This document shows, piece after piece, positions 62,201 to 64,000 of a stretch of DNA of 64,000 nt. Source of the stretch: Plecoglossus altivelis (lineage: Eukaryota; Chordata; Actinopteri; Osmeriformes; Plecoglossidae); assembly GCA_036571765.1 (NCBI GenBank), contig BROE01000007.1, positions 5,018,142 to 5,082,141 on the forward strand, in the 5' to 3' direction. A program made the translations under genes and the position numbers. Positions within the stretch are counted from its first letter, which is position 1. Each line of letters begins with the position of its first letter. The notes under the pieces were generated by a model. It was not told where the DNA came from and made no database searches. It saw nothing but the letters and a program-made list of their open reading frames with translations.

Positions 62201-63769
62201 GGCTGACCTTGTCTCTGTGTGTCCACAGTGCCAGGCCCTCCCGTGGGCATCCTGTTCCCAGAGGTGAGGACCACCTCTGTGCGGCTCATCTGGCAGTCGC
62301 CCTCCCAGCCCAATGGTATCATACTGGGTGAGTCTCCCTGACCTTTGACCCCCCCTTTCAGGAAACCACCATATGGCCAAACCCCCCCTTGGAAAACTCA
62401 GCCTATCCTAACTCAACGTTGTCAGTGATGCTAACGCTGCTTCGGAGCAGCTACTTGCTGCCTCCTTGAGGTGACATGGATGGTCTGACGCTCGGTTCTC
62501 TTTCCTCAGCCTATCAGATCACGTACCGCCTCAACTCCACCAATAGCAACACGGCCACGGTGGACGTGCTGAACCCCAGCGCACGCCAGTACACGGTCAC
62601 GGCCCTGAAGCCAGAGTCGGTCTACGTGTTCCGCATCACGGCTCAGACGCGCAAAGGCTGGGGCGAGGCCGCCGAAGCTCTGGTGGTCACCACGGAGAAG
62701 AGAGGTAACCACGGAGACACCCGTCTACACCAGGGAGACCAAATGTATTTACAAAGAAGTTGGAGAGATGAGATATTTAGACTAGAGGAGGTGTACGTCT
62801 GTTGCACCAGCTGTGGTCTGAAGAACCGGCAGATACGAGATCTGTCTCATGTCTGTGTTGACGCTTCGCAAGAGCAGAGCATCCAGACTCCCTAGTAAAC
62901 ACAGGTGCTTTCCAGGGAAGCGAGAGCTGCTGAATATGTTCATCATCCTGTCAGGGACAGAATGCATCGGCGTCCTGAGTCACACTATTCCCAGTGCTGC
63001 AGAAGTGTTTGACGGTTATTTGGAGCTTATTTAATGGAGCCTTGAGCAACCTTTTGAAGACACAACTGCTATCTGTGAATACTGTAGACTCCATAATGAT
63101 CCCTATCCCCCTTCCCCATTCCCCAGCGCGCCCCCAGCCCACTAGCCAGCCCAACGTCCCCCAGCAGGACGTGTTGGCGCGCAGCGTGCTGTTGTCATGG
63201 GAGCCAGGCAGCGACGGCCTCTCTCCAGTACGCTACTACACGGTCCAGCAAAGAGAGCTGCCTGACCGCAACTGGACCGTCCACTCGGCCACGGTCAACC
63301 ATGAGGCCAGCTCCTATATAGTGGACAGGTACACACACTACCTACCACGCGAGCAAGGAGACCACTAGCTAGTTCAGTGTTAGCCACCTACTCCACTAGC
63401 TAGTGCAGTGTTAGCCACCTATTACACTAGCTAGTGCAGTGCTAGCCACCTATTACACTAGCTAGTGTAGTGTTAGCCACCTATTACACCAGCTAGTACA
63501 GTGTTAGCCACCTATTTCGCTAGCTAGTACAGGCTGAGCCACCTATTACACTAGTTAGTGCAGTGTTAGCCACCTATTACACTAGCTAGTAAGGTGTTAG
63601 CCACCTATTACACTGGCTAGTACAGTTTTAGCGGTGTACTCTAACCCTGTGTGTCCCATGTCCAGACTGAAGCCCTTCACCTCCTACCAGTTCCGAGTGA
63701 AGGCCACCAATGACATTGGGGACAGTGACTACAGTGAAGAGAGCGAGGCCATCACCACCCTCCAGGATG
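26497..63769 (+). CDS. sdk2: sdk2, Sidekick-2 adhesion protein gene (partial: exons for Ig1-Ig6 and FNIII 1-9)
   Basis: This is the span of a multi-exon gene for a synaptic cell adhesion protein of the immunoglobulin superfamily. Thirty exons join in one open frame of 1,478 codons. Approximate residues in that partial protein are Ig1 1-89, Ig2 89-183, Ig3 183-284, Ig4 284-377, Ig5 377-472, Ig6 472-565, FN1 565-660, FN2 660-768, FN3 768-872, FN4 872-969, FN5 and FN6 969-1176, FN7 1176-1278, FN8 1278-1376 and FN9 1376-1478. The wording of nearly every exon matches my recollection of human SDK2 rather than SDK1, for example YFKTEPV at the start, MGSFEEGE in Ig2 and WQPPPESHQNG in FN2. Known family members are single-pass membrane proteins that adhere homophilically and guide lamina-specific synapse formation in the retina. 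The first (signal-peptide) exon, FN10-13, the membrane segment and the tail are not seen. Which teleost duplicate (sdk2a or sdk2b) this is cannot be decided here. Confidence 0.93.
26758..26888. repeat. GA tract just after exon 2
   Basis: A purine run with a core of about 26 GA copies begins roughly 100 bp after the exon 2 donor. It is complementary to the CT tract before exon 2. Confidence 0.94.
27437..27483. repeat. (GT)n microsatellite
   Basis: A GT run of about 22 copies in intron 2. Further short GT runs flank it at 27170-27200 and 27530-27570. Confidence 0.92.
28319..28620. repeat. Two GA microsatellites
   Basis: GA runs at 28319-28362 and 28535-28620 are separated by plain sequence. 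The second includes about 29 uninterrupted copies. Confidence 0.93.
30232..30298. repeat. 27-bp repeat with TTAATTAG cores
   Basis: Two and a half copies of aatgctagttaattagc plus cagcg stand in tandem. The TTAATTA palindrome is a homeodomain-type core. Confidence 0.85.
31861..31904. repeat. (CT)n microsatellite
   Basis: A pure TC run of 22 copies within a pyrimidine-rich stretch that starts near 31680. Confidence 0.94.
32900..33474. repeat. 18-bp minisatellite abutting exon 3
   Basis: About 30 tandem copies of tgttctaagagtgtcatg occur, degenerate at the 5' end and very regular from 33120 on. The array ends about 15 bp before exon 3. The 18-bp period keeps frames open on both strands. Confidence 0.96.
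33490..33596 (+). CDS. sdk2: sdk2 exon 3: second half of Ig1
   Basis: The 107-bp exon enters in phase 2 and leaves in phase 1 at donor gtaagt. It encodes YLIPSLDRSHAGFYRCIVRN, with the Ig signature D-x-G-x-Y-x-C that gives the second cysteine of Ig1, and ends EVQVA. The acceptor ctgttgcag is only about 15 bases from the end of an 18-bp minisatellite, so the normal pyrimidine tract is short and contains several purines. Confidence 0.93.
33610..33705. repeat. GT microsatellite after exon 3
   Basis: A GT run with GC and GGG interruptions starts within about 15 bp of the exon 3 donor. Confidence 0.92.
36083..36144. repeat. (CT)n microsatellite forming the exon 4 pyrimidine tract
   Basis: About 31 uninterrupted CT copies end nine bases before the exon 4 acceptor AG dinucleotide is complete. 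Confidence 0.95.
36153..36300 (+). CDS. sdk2: sdk2 exon 4: first half of Ig2
   Basis: The 148-bp exon follows a CT microsatellite that serves as its pyrimidine tract and ends at donor gtaaga. It encodes MGSFEEGERAQSVSQGEG, then PQPQVTWFRDGRKIPPSSR. The core tryptophan (VTW) is present, but there is no cysteine where Ig domains carry their first disulfide partner. The ATG at 36155 is an internal methionine, not a start. Entry is phase 1 and exit phase 2. Confidence 0.93.
38132..38151. repeat. G homopolymer, about 20
   Basis: A run of about 20 G lies within a wider G-rich stretch (38130-38235). Confidence 0.92.
38901..38919. repeat. C homopolymer, about 19
   Basis: A run of about 19 C is followed by a short ccacca stretch. 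Confidence 0.92.
39050..39240. promoter_or_regulatory. Candidate conserved non-coding element in intron 4
   Basis: A repeat-free block with several evenly spread motifs, such as ggccctaatagccattac and ggcttaatgcggtg, lies between homopolymer-rich stretches. Support is compositional only. Confidence 0.25.
42905..42955. repeat. GA microsatellite
   Basis: A GA run of about 16 copies continues into gaaagagaaag. Confidence 0.92.
43650..43783 (+). CDS. sdk2: sdk2 exon 5: second half of Ig2
   Basis: The 134-bp exon encodes IAITLDNTLVILSTVAPDAG, then RYYVQAVNDKNGENKTSQP. The usual Y-x-C position of the Ig fold reads YYV, so the second canonical cysteine is missing too. NKT is a sequon. Entry is phase 2, exit phase 1 at donor gtgagt. 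The match to human SDK2 is nearly word for word as I recall it. Confidence 0.94.
44367..44418. repeat. (CA)n microsatellite
   Basis: A pure CA run of about 26 copies. Confidence 0.95.
44521..44878. repeat. 25-bp minisatellite, about 14 copies
   Basis: Units of tgctgttagaaacacatatg followed by tacac stand in exact 25-bp register. The main variants are gttag versus gtcag and cacat versus catat. Confidence 0.97.
45171..45282 (+). CDS. sdk2: sdk2 exon 6: first half of Ig3
   Basis: The 112-bp exon follows a GT repeat and the acceptor ttctcag. It encodes VGGPADPIAPTIIIPPRNTS and then EATMECVANAR, giving the first Ig3 cysteine (MEC). NTS is a sequon. The donor is gtaacg in phase 2. The following intron is only 155 bp and very C-rich. 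Confidence 0.93.
45438..45628 (+). CDS. sdk2: sdk2 exon 7: second half of Ig3
   Basis: The 191-bp exon encodes PLIKLSITWRKNGVLVTSG, then DSGFYECEALLRSSSVPS. It therefore carries the Ig3 tryptophan (ITW) and second cysteine (YEC). Acceptor cccccag and donor gtcatt are in frame, with phase 2 entry and phase 1 exit. The donor is weaker than its neighbours because position +3 is C. Confidence 0.92.
45807..45890 (+). CDS. sdk2: sdk2 exon 8: first strand segment of Ig4
   Basis: This 84-bp exon is the shortest found. It encodes EPPQFIKEPDKHITAEMEKV, then VDIPCQARG with the first Ig4 cysteine. It enters and leaves in phase 1, so it could be skipped without a frameshift, although that would destroy Ig4. 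The donor is gtgaga, followed at once by a GT repeat. Confidence 0.93.
45891..47828 (+). other. sdk2 intron 8
   Basis: This 1.9-kb intron splits Ig4. It opens with a GT repeat and then, unusually for this window, runs for about 1.4 kb without microsatellites. That part looks like a transposon remnant and is described separately. Confidence 0.8.
46220..47650. mobile_element. Probable non-autonomous DNA transposon remnant in intron 8
   Basis: This 1.4-kb block has no microsatellites and is AT-richer than its surroundings. Its left part carries gaacttgcgctccaggggga and gtttcagaaaacaatttcgc, and its right part carries gctgacgcgctgattggttc, gcgccaggcgcaagagtaat and two copies of ccgccgttat(g/a)atagca at 47362 and 47538. 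I associate motifs of this style with abundant small fish DNA transposons, from memory and without a database check. No transposase frame is present and the ends are uncertain, so the superfamily is left open. Confidence 0.45.
47829..48023 (+). CDS. sdk2: sdk2 exon 9: remainder of Ig4
   Basis: The 195-bp exon encodes VPQPDIVWYKDAVPINPV, then PRYRVLVGGSLQVNG, then DTGMFQCFARNLAGEVQ. The tryptophan and second cysteine (FQC) of Ig4 are present. The middle section is unlike the human SDK2 text that I recall and closer in style to SDK1. The exon is phase 1 on both sides, with donor gtaagt. Confidence 0.92.
48475..48522. repeat. (CT)n microsatellite
   Basis: A pure CT run of about 23 copies in intron 9. 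Confidence 0.94.
48813..48885. repeat. GT microsatellite before exon 10
   Basis: A GT run with CT, AT and GC interruptions ends eight bases before exon 10, leaving cccctcag as the only pyrimidine stretch of the acceptor. Confidence 0.93.
48893..49009 (+). CDS. sdk2: sdk2 exon 10: first half of Ig5
   Basis: The 117-bp exon follows a GT microsatellite and the acceptor cccctcag. It encodes IAPNITAGPADSTVIDGMSV, then LHCETSGAPRPAITWQKG. The first cysteine (LHC) and the tryptophan (ITW) of Ig5 are both here. NIT is a sequon. The exon is phase 1 on both sides. Confidence 0.94.
49171..49338 (+). CDS. sdk2: sdk2 exon 11: second half of Ig5
   Basis: The 168-bp exon encodes ERVLASGSVQLPRFTLLESG, then ISDAGTYTCMASNSRG, ending DLVVW. 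The D-A-G-T-Y-T-C motif gives the second cysteine. It is phase 1 on both sides, closes at donor gtgagt and follows a 161-bp intron. Confidence 0.94.
49339..49766 (+). other. sdk2 intron 11
   Basis: This 428-bp intron between Ig5 and Ig6 starts with a GT-rich stretch. Nothing else is recognisable. Confidence 0.85.
49767..49869 (+). CDS. sdk2: sdk2 exon 12: first half of Ig6
   Basis: The 103-bp exon encodes ARTRITSPPQDQSVIKGTKA, then LTCGVTHDPSVTIR with the first Ig6 cysteine. Entry is phase 1 from acceptor cccacag, and exit is phase 2 at donor gtacga. Confidence 0.93.
49870..50560 (+). other. sdk2 intron 12
   Basis: This 691-bp intron splits Ig6 and carries one GT microsatellite at 50166-50230. 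Nothing else is recognisable. Confidence 0.85.
50166..50230. repeat. GT microsatellite
   Basis: A GT run preceded by gtatgt variants in intron 12. Confidence 0.93.
50561..50737 (+). CDS. sdk2: sdk2 exon 13: second half of Ig6
   Basis: The 177-bp exon encodes YVWEKEGTVINAQSIPRIRL, then TWSGDIGTYTCRVTSVGGN, ending AHLRVR. It supplies the tryptophan (VW) and second cysteine (YTC) of the last Ig domain, plus the sequon NDS. Entry and exit are both phase 2, so this Ig-to-FNIII boundary departs from the phase 1 rule kept by most other domain boundaries in the gene. Confidence 0.94.
50738..51499 (+). other. sdk2 intron 13
   Basis: This 762-bp intron separates the Ig block from the FNIII block. It has a GT microsatellite (50824-50880), a CT-rich stretch and a degenerate tetranucleotide array of 'ctgg/ctga' type at 51325-51460. 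Confidence 0.85.
50824..50880. repeat. (GT)n microsatellite
   Basis: A GT run of about 27 copies with one A and one C interruption in intron 13. Confidence 0.93.
51500..51636 (+). CDS. sdk2: sdk2 exon 14: first half of FNIII 1
   Basis: The 137-bp exon encodes QLPHAPENPTARLSSTEKRA, then INLTWAQPFDGNSPLIRYIL. The L-T-W core motif and the N-x-P-L-I-x-Y strand are typical of FNIII. NLT is a sequon. Entry is phase 2, exit phase 1 at donor gtgagt. Confidence 0.93.
51858..52005 (+). CDS. sdk2: sdk2 exon 15: second half of FNIII 1
   Basis: The 148-bp exon encodes NAPWAILLAYIDPESTAVTV, then LIPARSYQFRLCAVNDVGKG, ending FSKETER. The L-x-P-A-R-S-Y-x-F-R motif is the standard FNIII E-F strand signature. 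Entry is phase 1, exit phase 2. Confidence 0.93.
52006..53281 (+). other. sdk2 intron 15
   Basis: This 1.3-kb intron between FNIII 1 and 2 has a short CA repeat at 52548-52572 and a GA-rich tract at 52886-53102. No gene is seen. Confidence 0.85.
52886..53102. repeat. GA-rich tract
   Basis: Purine-rich sequence with a GA core at 53037-53072 in intron 15. Confidence 0.9.
53282..53422 (+). CDS. sdk2: sdk2 exon 16: first half of FNIII 2
   Basis: The 141-bp exon encodes VSLPEEPPSAPPQNVIASGR, then IMIQWQPPPESHQNGVLRGY. NQS is a sequon. It follows the acceptor tcccacag and exits in phase 2 within the arginine of a VRY motif. Its length is a multiple of three with phase 2 on both sides, so skipping would keep the frame. 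Confidence 0.93.
53423..53920 (+). other. sdk2 intron 16
   Basis: This 498-bp intron splits FNIII 2. After a C-rich start and a T run it holds an AT-rich plain segment, described separately as a possible regulatory element. Confidence 0.85.
53505..53645. promoter_or_regulatory. Candidate regulatory element in intron 16
   Basis: After a run of T, this block holds an octamer-like atttgcat (POU-type) and tgtaattagc and tcattagcg homeodomain-type cores within 100 bp. Sidekick-2 is expressed in neuron subsets, so POU/homeodomain input is plausible, but nothing here proves it. Confidence 0.27.
53921..54102 (+). CDS. sdk2: sdk2 exon 17: second half of FNIII 2
   Basis: The 182-bp exon follows acceptor tctcttag. 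It encodes YSLTGLPVDFQTKNISNPDV, then LIIWTNYEIEVAAYNAAGLG, ending EWTLQG. The T-N-Y-E-I-E-V-A-A-Y-N segment is the FNIII F strand. NIS is a sequon. Entry is phase 2, exit phase 1 at gtgagc. Confidence 0.94.
54103..54564 (+). other. sdk2 intron 17
   Basis: This 462-bp intron between FNIII 2 and 3 is plain sequence with a T-rich pyrimidine tract before the acceptor. Nothing else is recognisable. Confidence 0.85.
54565..54680 (+). CDS. sdk2: sdk2 exon 18: first half of FNIII 3
   Basis: The 116-bp exon encodes VPTIAPGNVQAEAVNSTTIR, then FTWAAPNPQFINGINQGYK. It enters in phase 1 and ends exactly on a codon (phase 0) at donor gtgaca. NST is a sequon. Confidence 0.94.
54957..55010. repeat. GT/GC microsatellite
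   Basis: A GT run with a central GCGCGCG block in intron 18. Confidence 0.93.
55207..55462. repeat. GA-rich tract
   Basis: Purine-rich sequence with a GA core at 55357-55392 in intron 18. Confidence 0.9.
55738..55788. repeat. (CA)n microsatellite
   Basis: A CA run with two AA interruptions in intron 18. Confidence 0.93.
55973..56168 (+). CDS. sdk2: sdk2 exon 19: second half of FNIII 3
   Basis: The 196-bp exon encodes LLAWEPGHEDEVTMVTVRPN, then LKKFTEYSTSVLCFTTPGDG, ending RTHED. It enters in phase 0 and exits in phase 1 at gtgagt. A CA-rich minisatellite begins within about 20 bases of the donor. Confidence 0.94.
56169..57084 (+). other. sdk2 intron 19
   Basis: More than half of this 916-bp intron is a CA-rich minisatellite. 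The remainder, 56790-57084, is AT-rich plain sequence. Confidence 0.85.
56176..56690. repeat. CA-rich minisatellite, unit about 44 bp
   Basis: About ten copies of a unit containing gccagcacacaccccggcac and atgcactcagacacacac stand in tandem right after exon 19. Some copies read ttagacac instead of cagacac. Confidence 0.94.
57085..57183 (+). CDS. sdk2: sdk2 exon 20: first half of FNIII 4
   Basis: The 99-bp exon encodes PGAVGHLSFTEILDTSLKVS, then WREPHEKNGVLTG. It is phase 1 on both sides, so it is skippable in frame. Its junction codon is ACC (Thr), where human SDK2 has Val as I recall it. Confidence 0.92.
57189..57270. repeat. 25-bp repeat, three copies
   Basis: Three copies of aagctctctctgcacaccgc plus tcgac begin six bases after the exon 20 donor. 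Confidence 0.94.
57434..57625 (+). CDS. sdk2: sdk2 exon 21: second half of FNIII 4
   Basis: The 192-bp exon encodes YRISWEEFNRTNTRVTHYLP, then YRVTGLTALTTYTIEVAGMT, ending ISSGVPP. The sequons are NRT and NVT. It is phase 1 on both sides, so exons 20 and 21 together form a symmetrical FNIII module. Confidence 0.94.
57690..57900. repeat. 'cctccacctcacctaccacc' repeat
   Basis: A 30-bp unit is repeated about three times in the core (57770-57860), with degenerate copies on both sides. Confidence 0.9.
59112..59225. repeat. TCTG tetranucleotide and CT repeat before exon 22
   Basis: About seven TCTG copies (from 59112) pass into CT runs that end just before the exon 22 acceptor and form its pyrimidine tract. 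Confidence 0.94.
59232..59353 (+). CDS. sdk2: sdk2 exon 22: first part of FNIII 5
   Basis: The 122-bp exon follows a TCTG/CT repeat that forms its pyrimidine tract and ends ccctgcag. It encodes ELPGPPTNMAISNIGPRSVT, then GYDGKTSISRWQVEAQ. Entry is phase 1 and exit phase 0. The next intron, 113 bp, is the shortest in the window. Confidence 0.94.
59467..59576 (+). CDS. sdk2: sdk2 exon 23: middle of FNIII 5
   Basis: The 110-bp exon encodes VGVIGESEDWVMVHQVPNEP, then DARSLEVPGLNPFTFY. It enters in phase 0 after ctattatag and exits in phase 2 at gttggt. The acceptor has an unusually poor pyrimidine tract. Confidence 0.92.
59704..59854 (+). CDS. sdk2: sdk2 exon 24: end of FNIII 5 and start of FNIII 6
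   Basis: The 151-bp exon encodes [20 protein letters not shown], the last strand of FNIII 5, then continues without an intron into DMAPANVTLRTASETSLWLR of FNIII 6. It is the only exon here that crosses a domain boundary. NVT is a sequon. Two in-register donors are possible: TGG|gtggta, or TGGGTG|gtaggt. The second is the better donor and keeps the residue that corresponds to Met in human SDK2, so it was chosen. Confidence 0.91.
60029..60266 (+). CDS. sdk2: sdk2 exon 25: remainder of FNIII 6
   Basis: At 238 bp this is the longest exon found. It encodes PLPEWEYNGNPELVGYKVEY, then DLEEWTEYEVRVQAVNGIGV, ending GRTRES. It enters in phase 0 after a run of C ending in cag and exits in phase 1 at gtgaga. 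Confidence 0.93.
60267..61192 (+). other. sdk2 intron 25
   Basis: This 926-bp intron between FNIII 6 and 7 has a pyrimidine-rich middle (60580-60790) followed by plain sequence. No gene is seen. Confidence 0.85.
61193..61308 (+). CDS. sdk2: sdk2 exon 26: first half of FNIII 7
   Basis: The 116-bp exon encodes VPSSGPTNVSAFATTSSSIL, then VRWFEVPEPDRNGLILGYK. It enters in phase 1 and ends on a codon at donor gtctgt. NVS is a sequon. Confidence 0.93.
61309..61732 (+). other. sdk2 intron 26
   Basis: This 424-bp intron splits FNIII 7. It is plain sequence ending in a CT-rich acceptor tract. Confidence 0.85.
61733..61922 (+). CDS. sdk2: sdk2 exon 27: second half of FNIII 7
   Basis: The 190-bp exon encodes VVYKEKDSESALLFWMVEGN, then LGKYVLYEIQVLAFTRIGDG, ending LERTLDD. 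NAS is a sequon. Entry is phase 0 after cttccag, exit phase 1 at gtgagg. Confidence 0.94.
61923..62228 (+). other. sdk2 intron 27
   Basis: This 306-bp intron between FNIII 7 and 8 is plain sequence. Nothing is recognisable in it. Confidence 0.85.
62229..62327 (+). CDS. sdk2: sdk2 exon 28: first half of FNIII 8
   Basis: The 99-bp exon encodes VPGPPVGILFPEVRTTSVRL, then IWQSPSQPNGIIL. It is phase 1 on both sides and has the same length and position within its domain as exon 20, the usual first-half exon of an FNIII module. Confidence 0.94.
62510..62704 (+). CDS. sdk2: sdk2 exon 29: second half of FNIII 8
   Basis: The 195-bp exon encodes AYQITYRLNSTNSNTATVDV, then LKPESVYVFRITAQTRKGWG, ending VVTTEKR. 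NST is a sequon. It is phase 1 on both sides, with acceptor tcctcag and donor gtaacc. Confidence 0.95.
62705..63126 (+). other. sdk2 intron 29
   Basis: This 422-bp intron between FNIII 8 and 9 is plain sequence. Nothing is recognisable in it. Confidence 0.85.
63127..63328 (+). CDS. sdk2: sdk2 exon 30: most of FNIII 9
   Basis: The 202-bp exon encodes ARPQPTSQPNVPQQDVLARS, then SWEPGSDGLSPVRYYTVQQR, ending SSYIVDR across the junction. NWT is a sequon. Entry is phase 1 and exit phase 2 at gtacac. A 31-bp tandem repeat fills most of the next intron. Confidence 0.94.
63365..63632. repeat. 31-bp minisatellite with ACTAGCTAGT palindromes
   Basis: About eight and a half copies of a unit containing gttagccacctattacacta and gctagtgcagt fill intron 30. 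Most copies hold the perfect palindrome actagctagt. Confidence 0.95.
63666..63769 (+). CDS. sdk2: sdk2 exon 31: end of FNIII 9 (last exon in window)
   Basis: The 104-bp exon encodes LKPFTSYQFRVKATNDIGDS, then YSEESEAITTLQD. Entry is phase 2 and exit phase 1 at gtaagg. Human SDK2 as I recall it reads TTLQAAPDE here, so the extra aspartate codon before the donor is a small lineage difference. The next exon, starting FNIII 10, is beyond the window. Confidence 0.93.
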
Positions 63770-64000
63770 GTAAGGCGCTTAGGGTTTGGTTTCCCCACCT
63801 AAAACTGCCCCCATCCACAAACAACAGTATTCAGACTGTTCTGGATAGAATGACGAAAGCTCTGTGGTAGCATTGGGGTGGAAAGCTCTCGCTGAAAAGC
63901 ATGTCAGGGTAGGTTAACTTACAGCCCTTGGTGAGGATGCCACTGGCACAGAGAGAATACAATGATGTCATCTCCACCATCTGCTGTTGCCACGATACAG
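63770..64000 (+). other. sdk2 intron 31 (start only)
   Basis: This is the beginning of the intron that precedes the first exon of FNIII 10. It is plain sequence cut by the window end. Confidence 0.8.

Overview
The window is animal nuclear DNA, almost certainly from a ray-finned fish. The evidence is a split gene with canonical GT..AG introns, exons that closely resemble vertebrate Sidekick-2, and a very heavy load of short tandem repeats (CA/GT, CT/GA and minisatellites). I cannot name the species. The repeat density would fit a repeat-rich teleost such as a gadiform, and I see no obvious Tc1-mariner copy of the kind common in salmonids, but both points are weak.

Only one gene is supported: sdk2 (sidekick cell adhesion molecule 2), read on the + strand. 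I can place 30 consecutive coding exons between 26497 and 63769. They total 4,434 nt (1,478 codons), every junction is phase-compatible, and no stop codon interrupts the frame. In order they encode six immunoglobulin domains (exons called 2 to 13 here) and fibronectin type III domains 1 to 9 (exons 14 to 31). The signal-peptide exon is not identified and should lie before the window or be hidden in the first 26 kb. FNIII 10 to 13, the membrane segment and the cytoplasmic tail with its PDZ-binding C-terminus should lie beyond base 64000.

Layout. Bases 1 to 26496 are non-coding and best read as intron 1 and/or 5' flank, packed with microsatellites, minisatellites and purine/pyrimidine tracts, with some plain unique stretches that may be conserved regulatory DNA. 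Bases 26497 to 43783 hold exons 2 to 5 (Ig1 and Ig2) spread over long introns. Bases 45171 to 50737 hold exons 6 to 13 (Ig3 to Ig6), with a probable DNA-transposon remnant in intron 8. Bases 51500 to 63769 hold exons 14 to 31 (FNIII 1 to 9) in short introns.

Functionally the window contributes the extracellular part of one adhesion protein. In the Sidekick family the first Ig domains carry homophilic recognition, the FNIII stack spans the synaptic cleft, and the missing tail binds MAGI-type PDZ scaffolds. I found no second gene, no RNA gene and no new molecular system. The points most worth a second look are the cysteine-free Ig2 domain, complementary CT and GA tracts either side of exon 2, an 18-bp minisatellite that runs into the exon 3 acceptor in the coding frame, a noisy 270-bp tandem duplication, and the intron 8 insertion.
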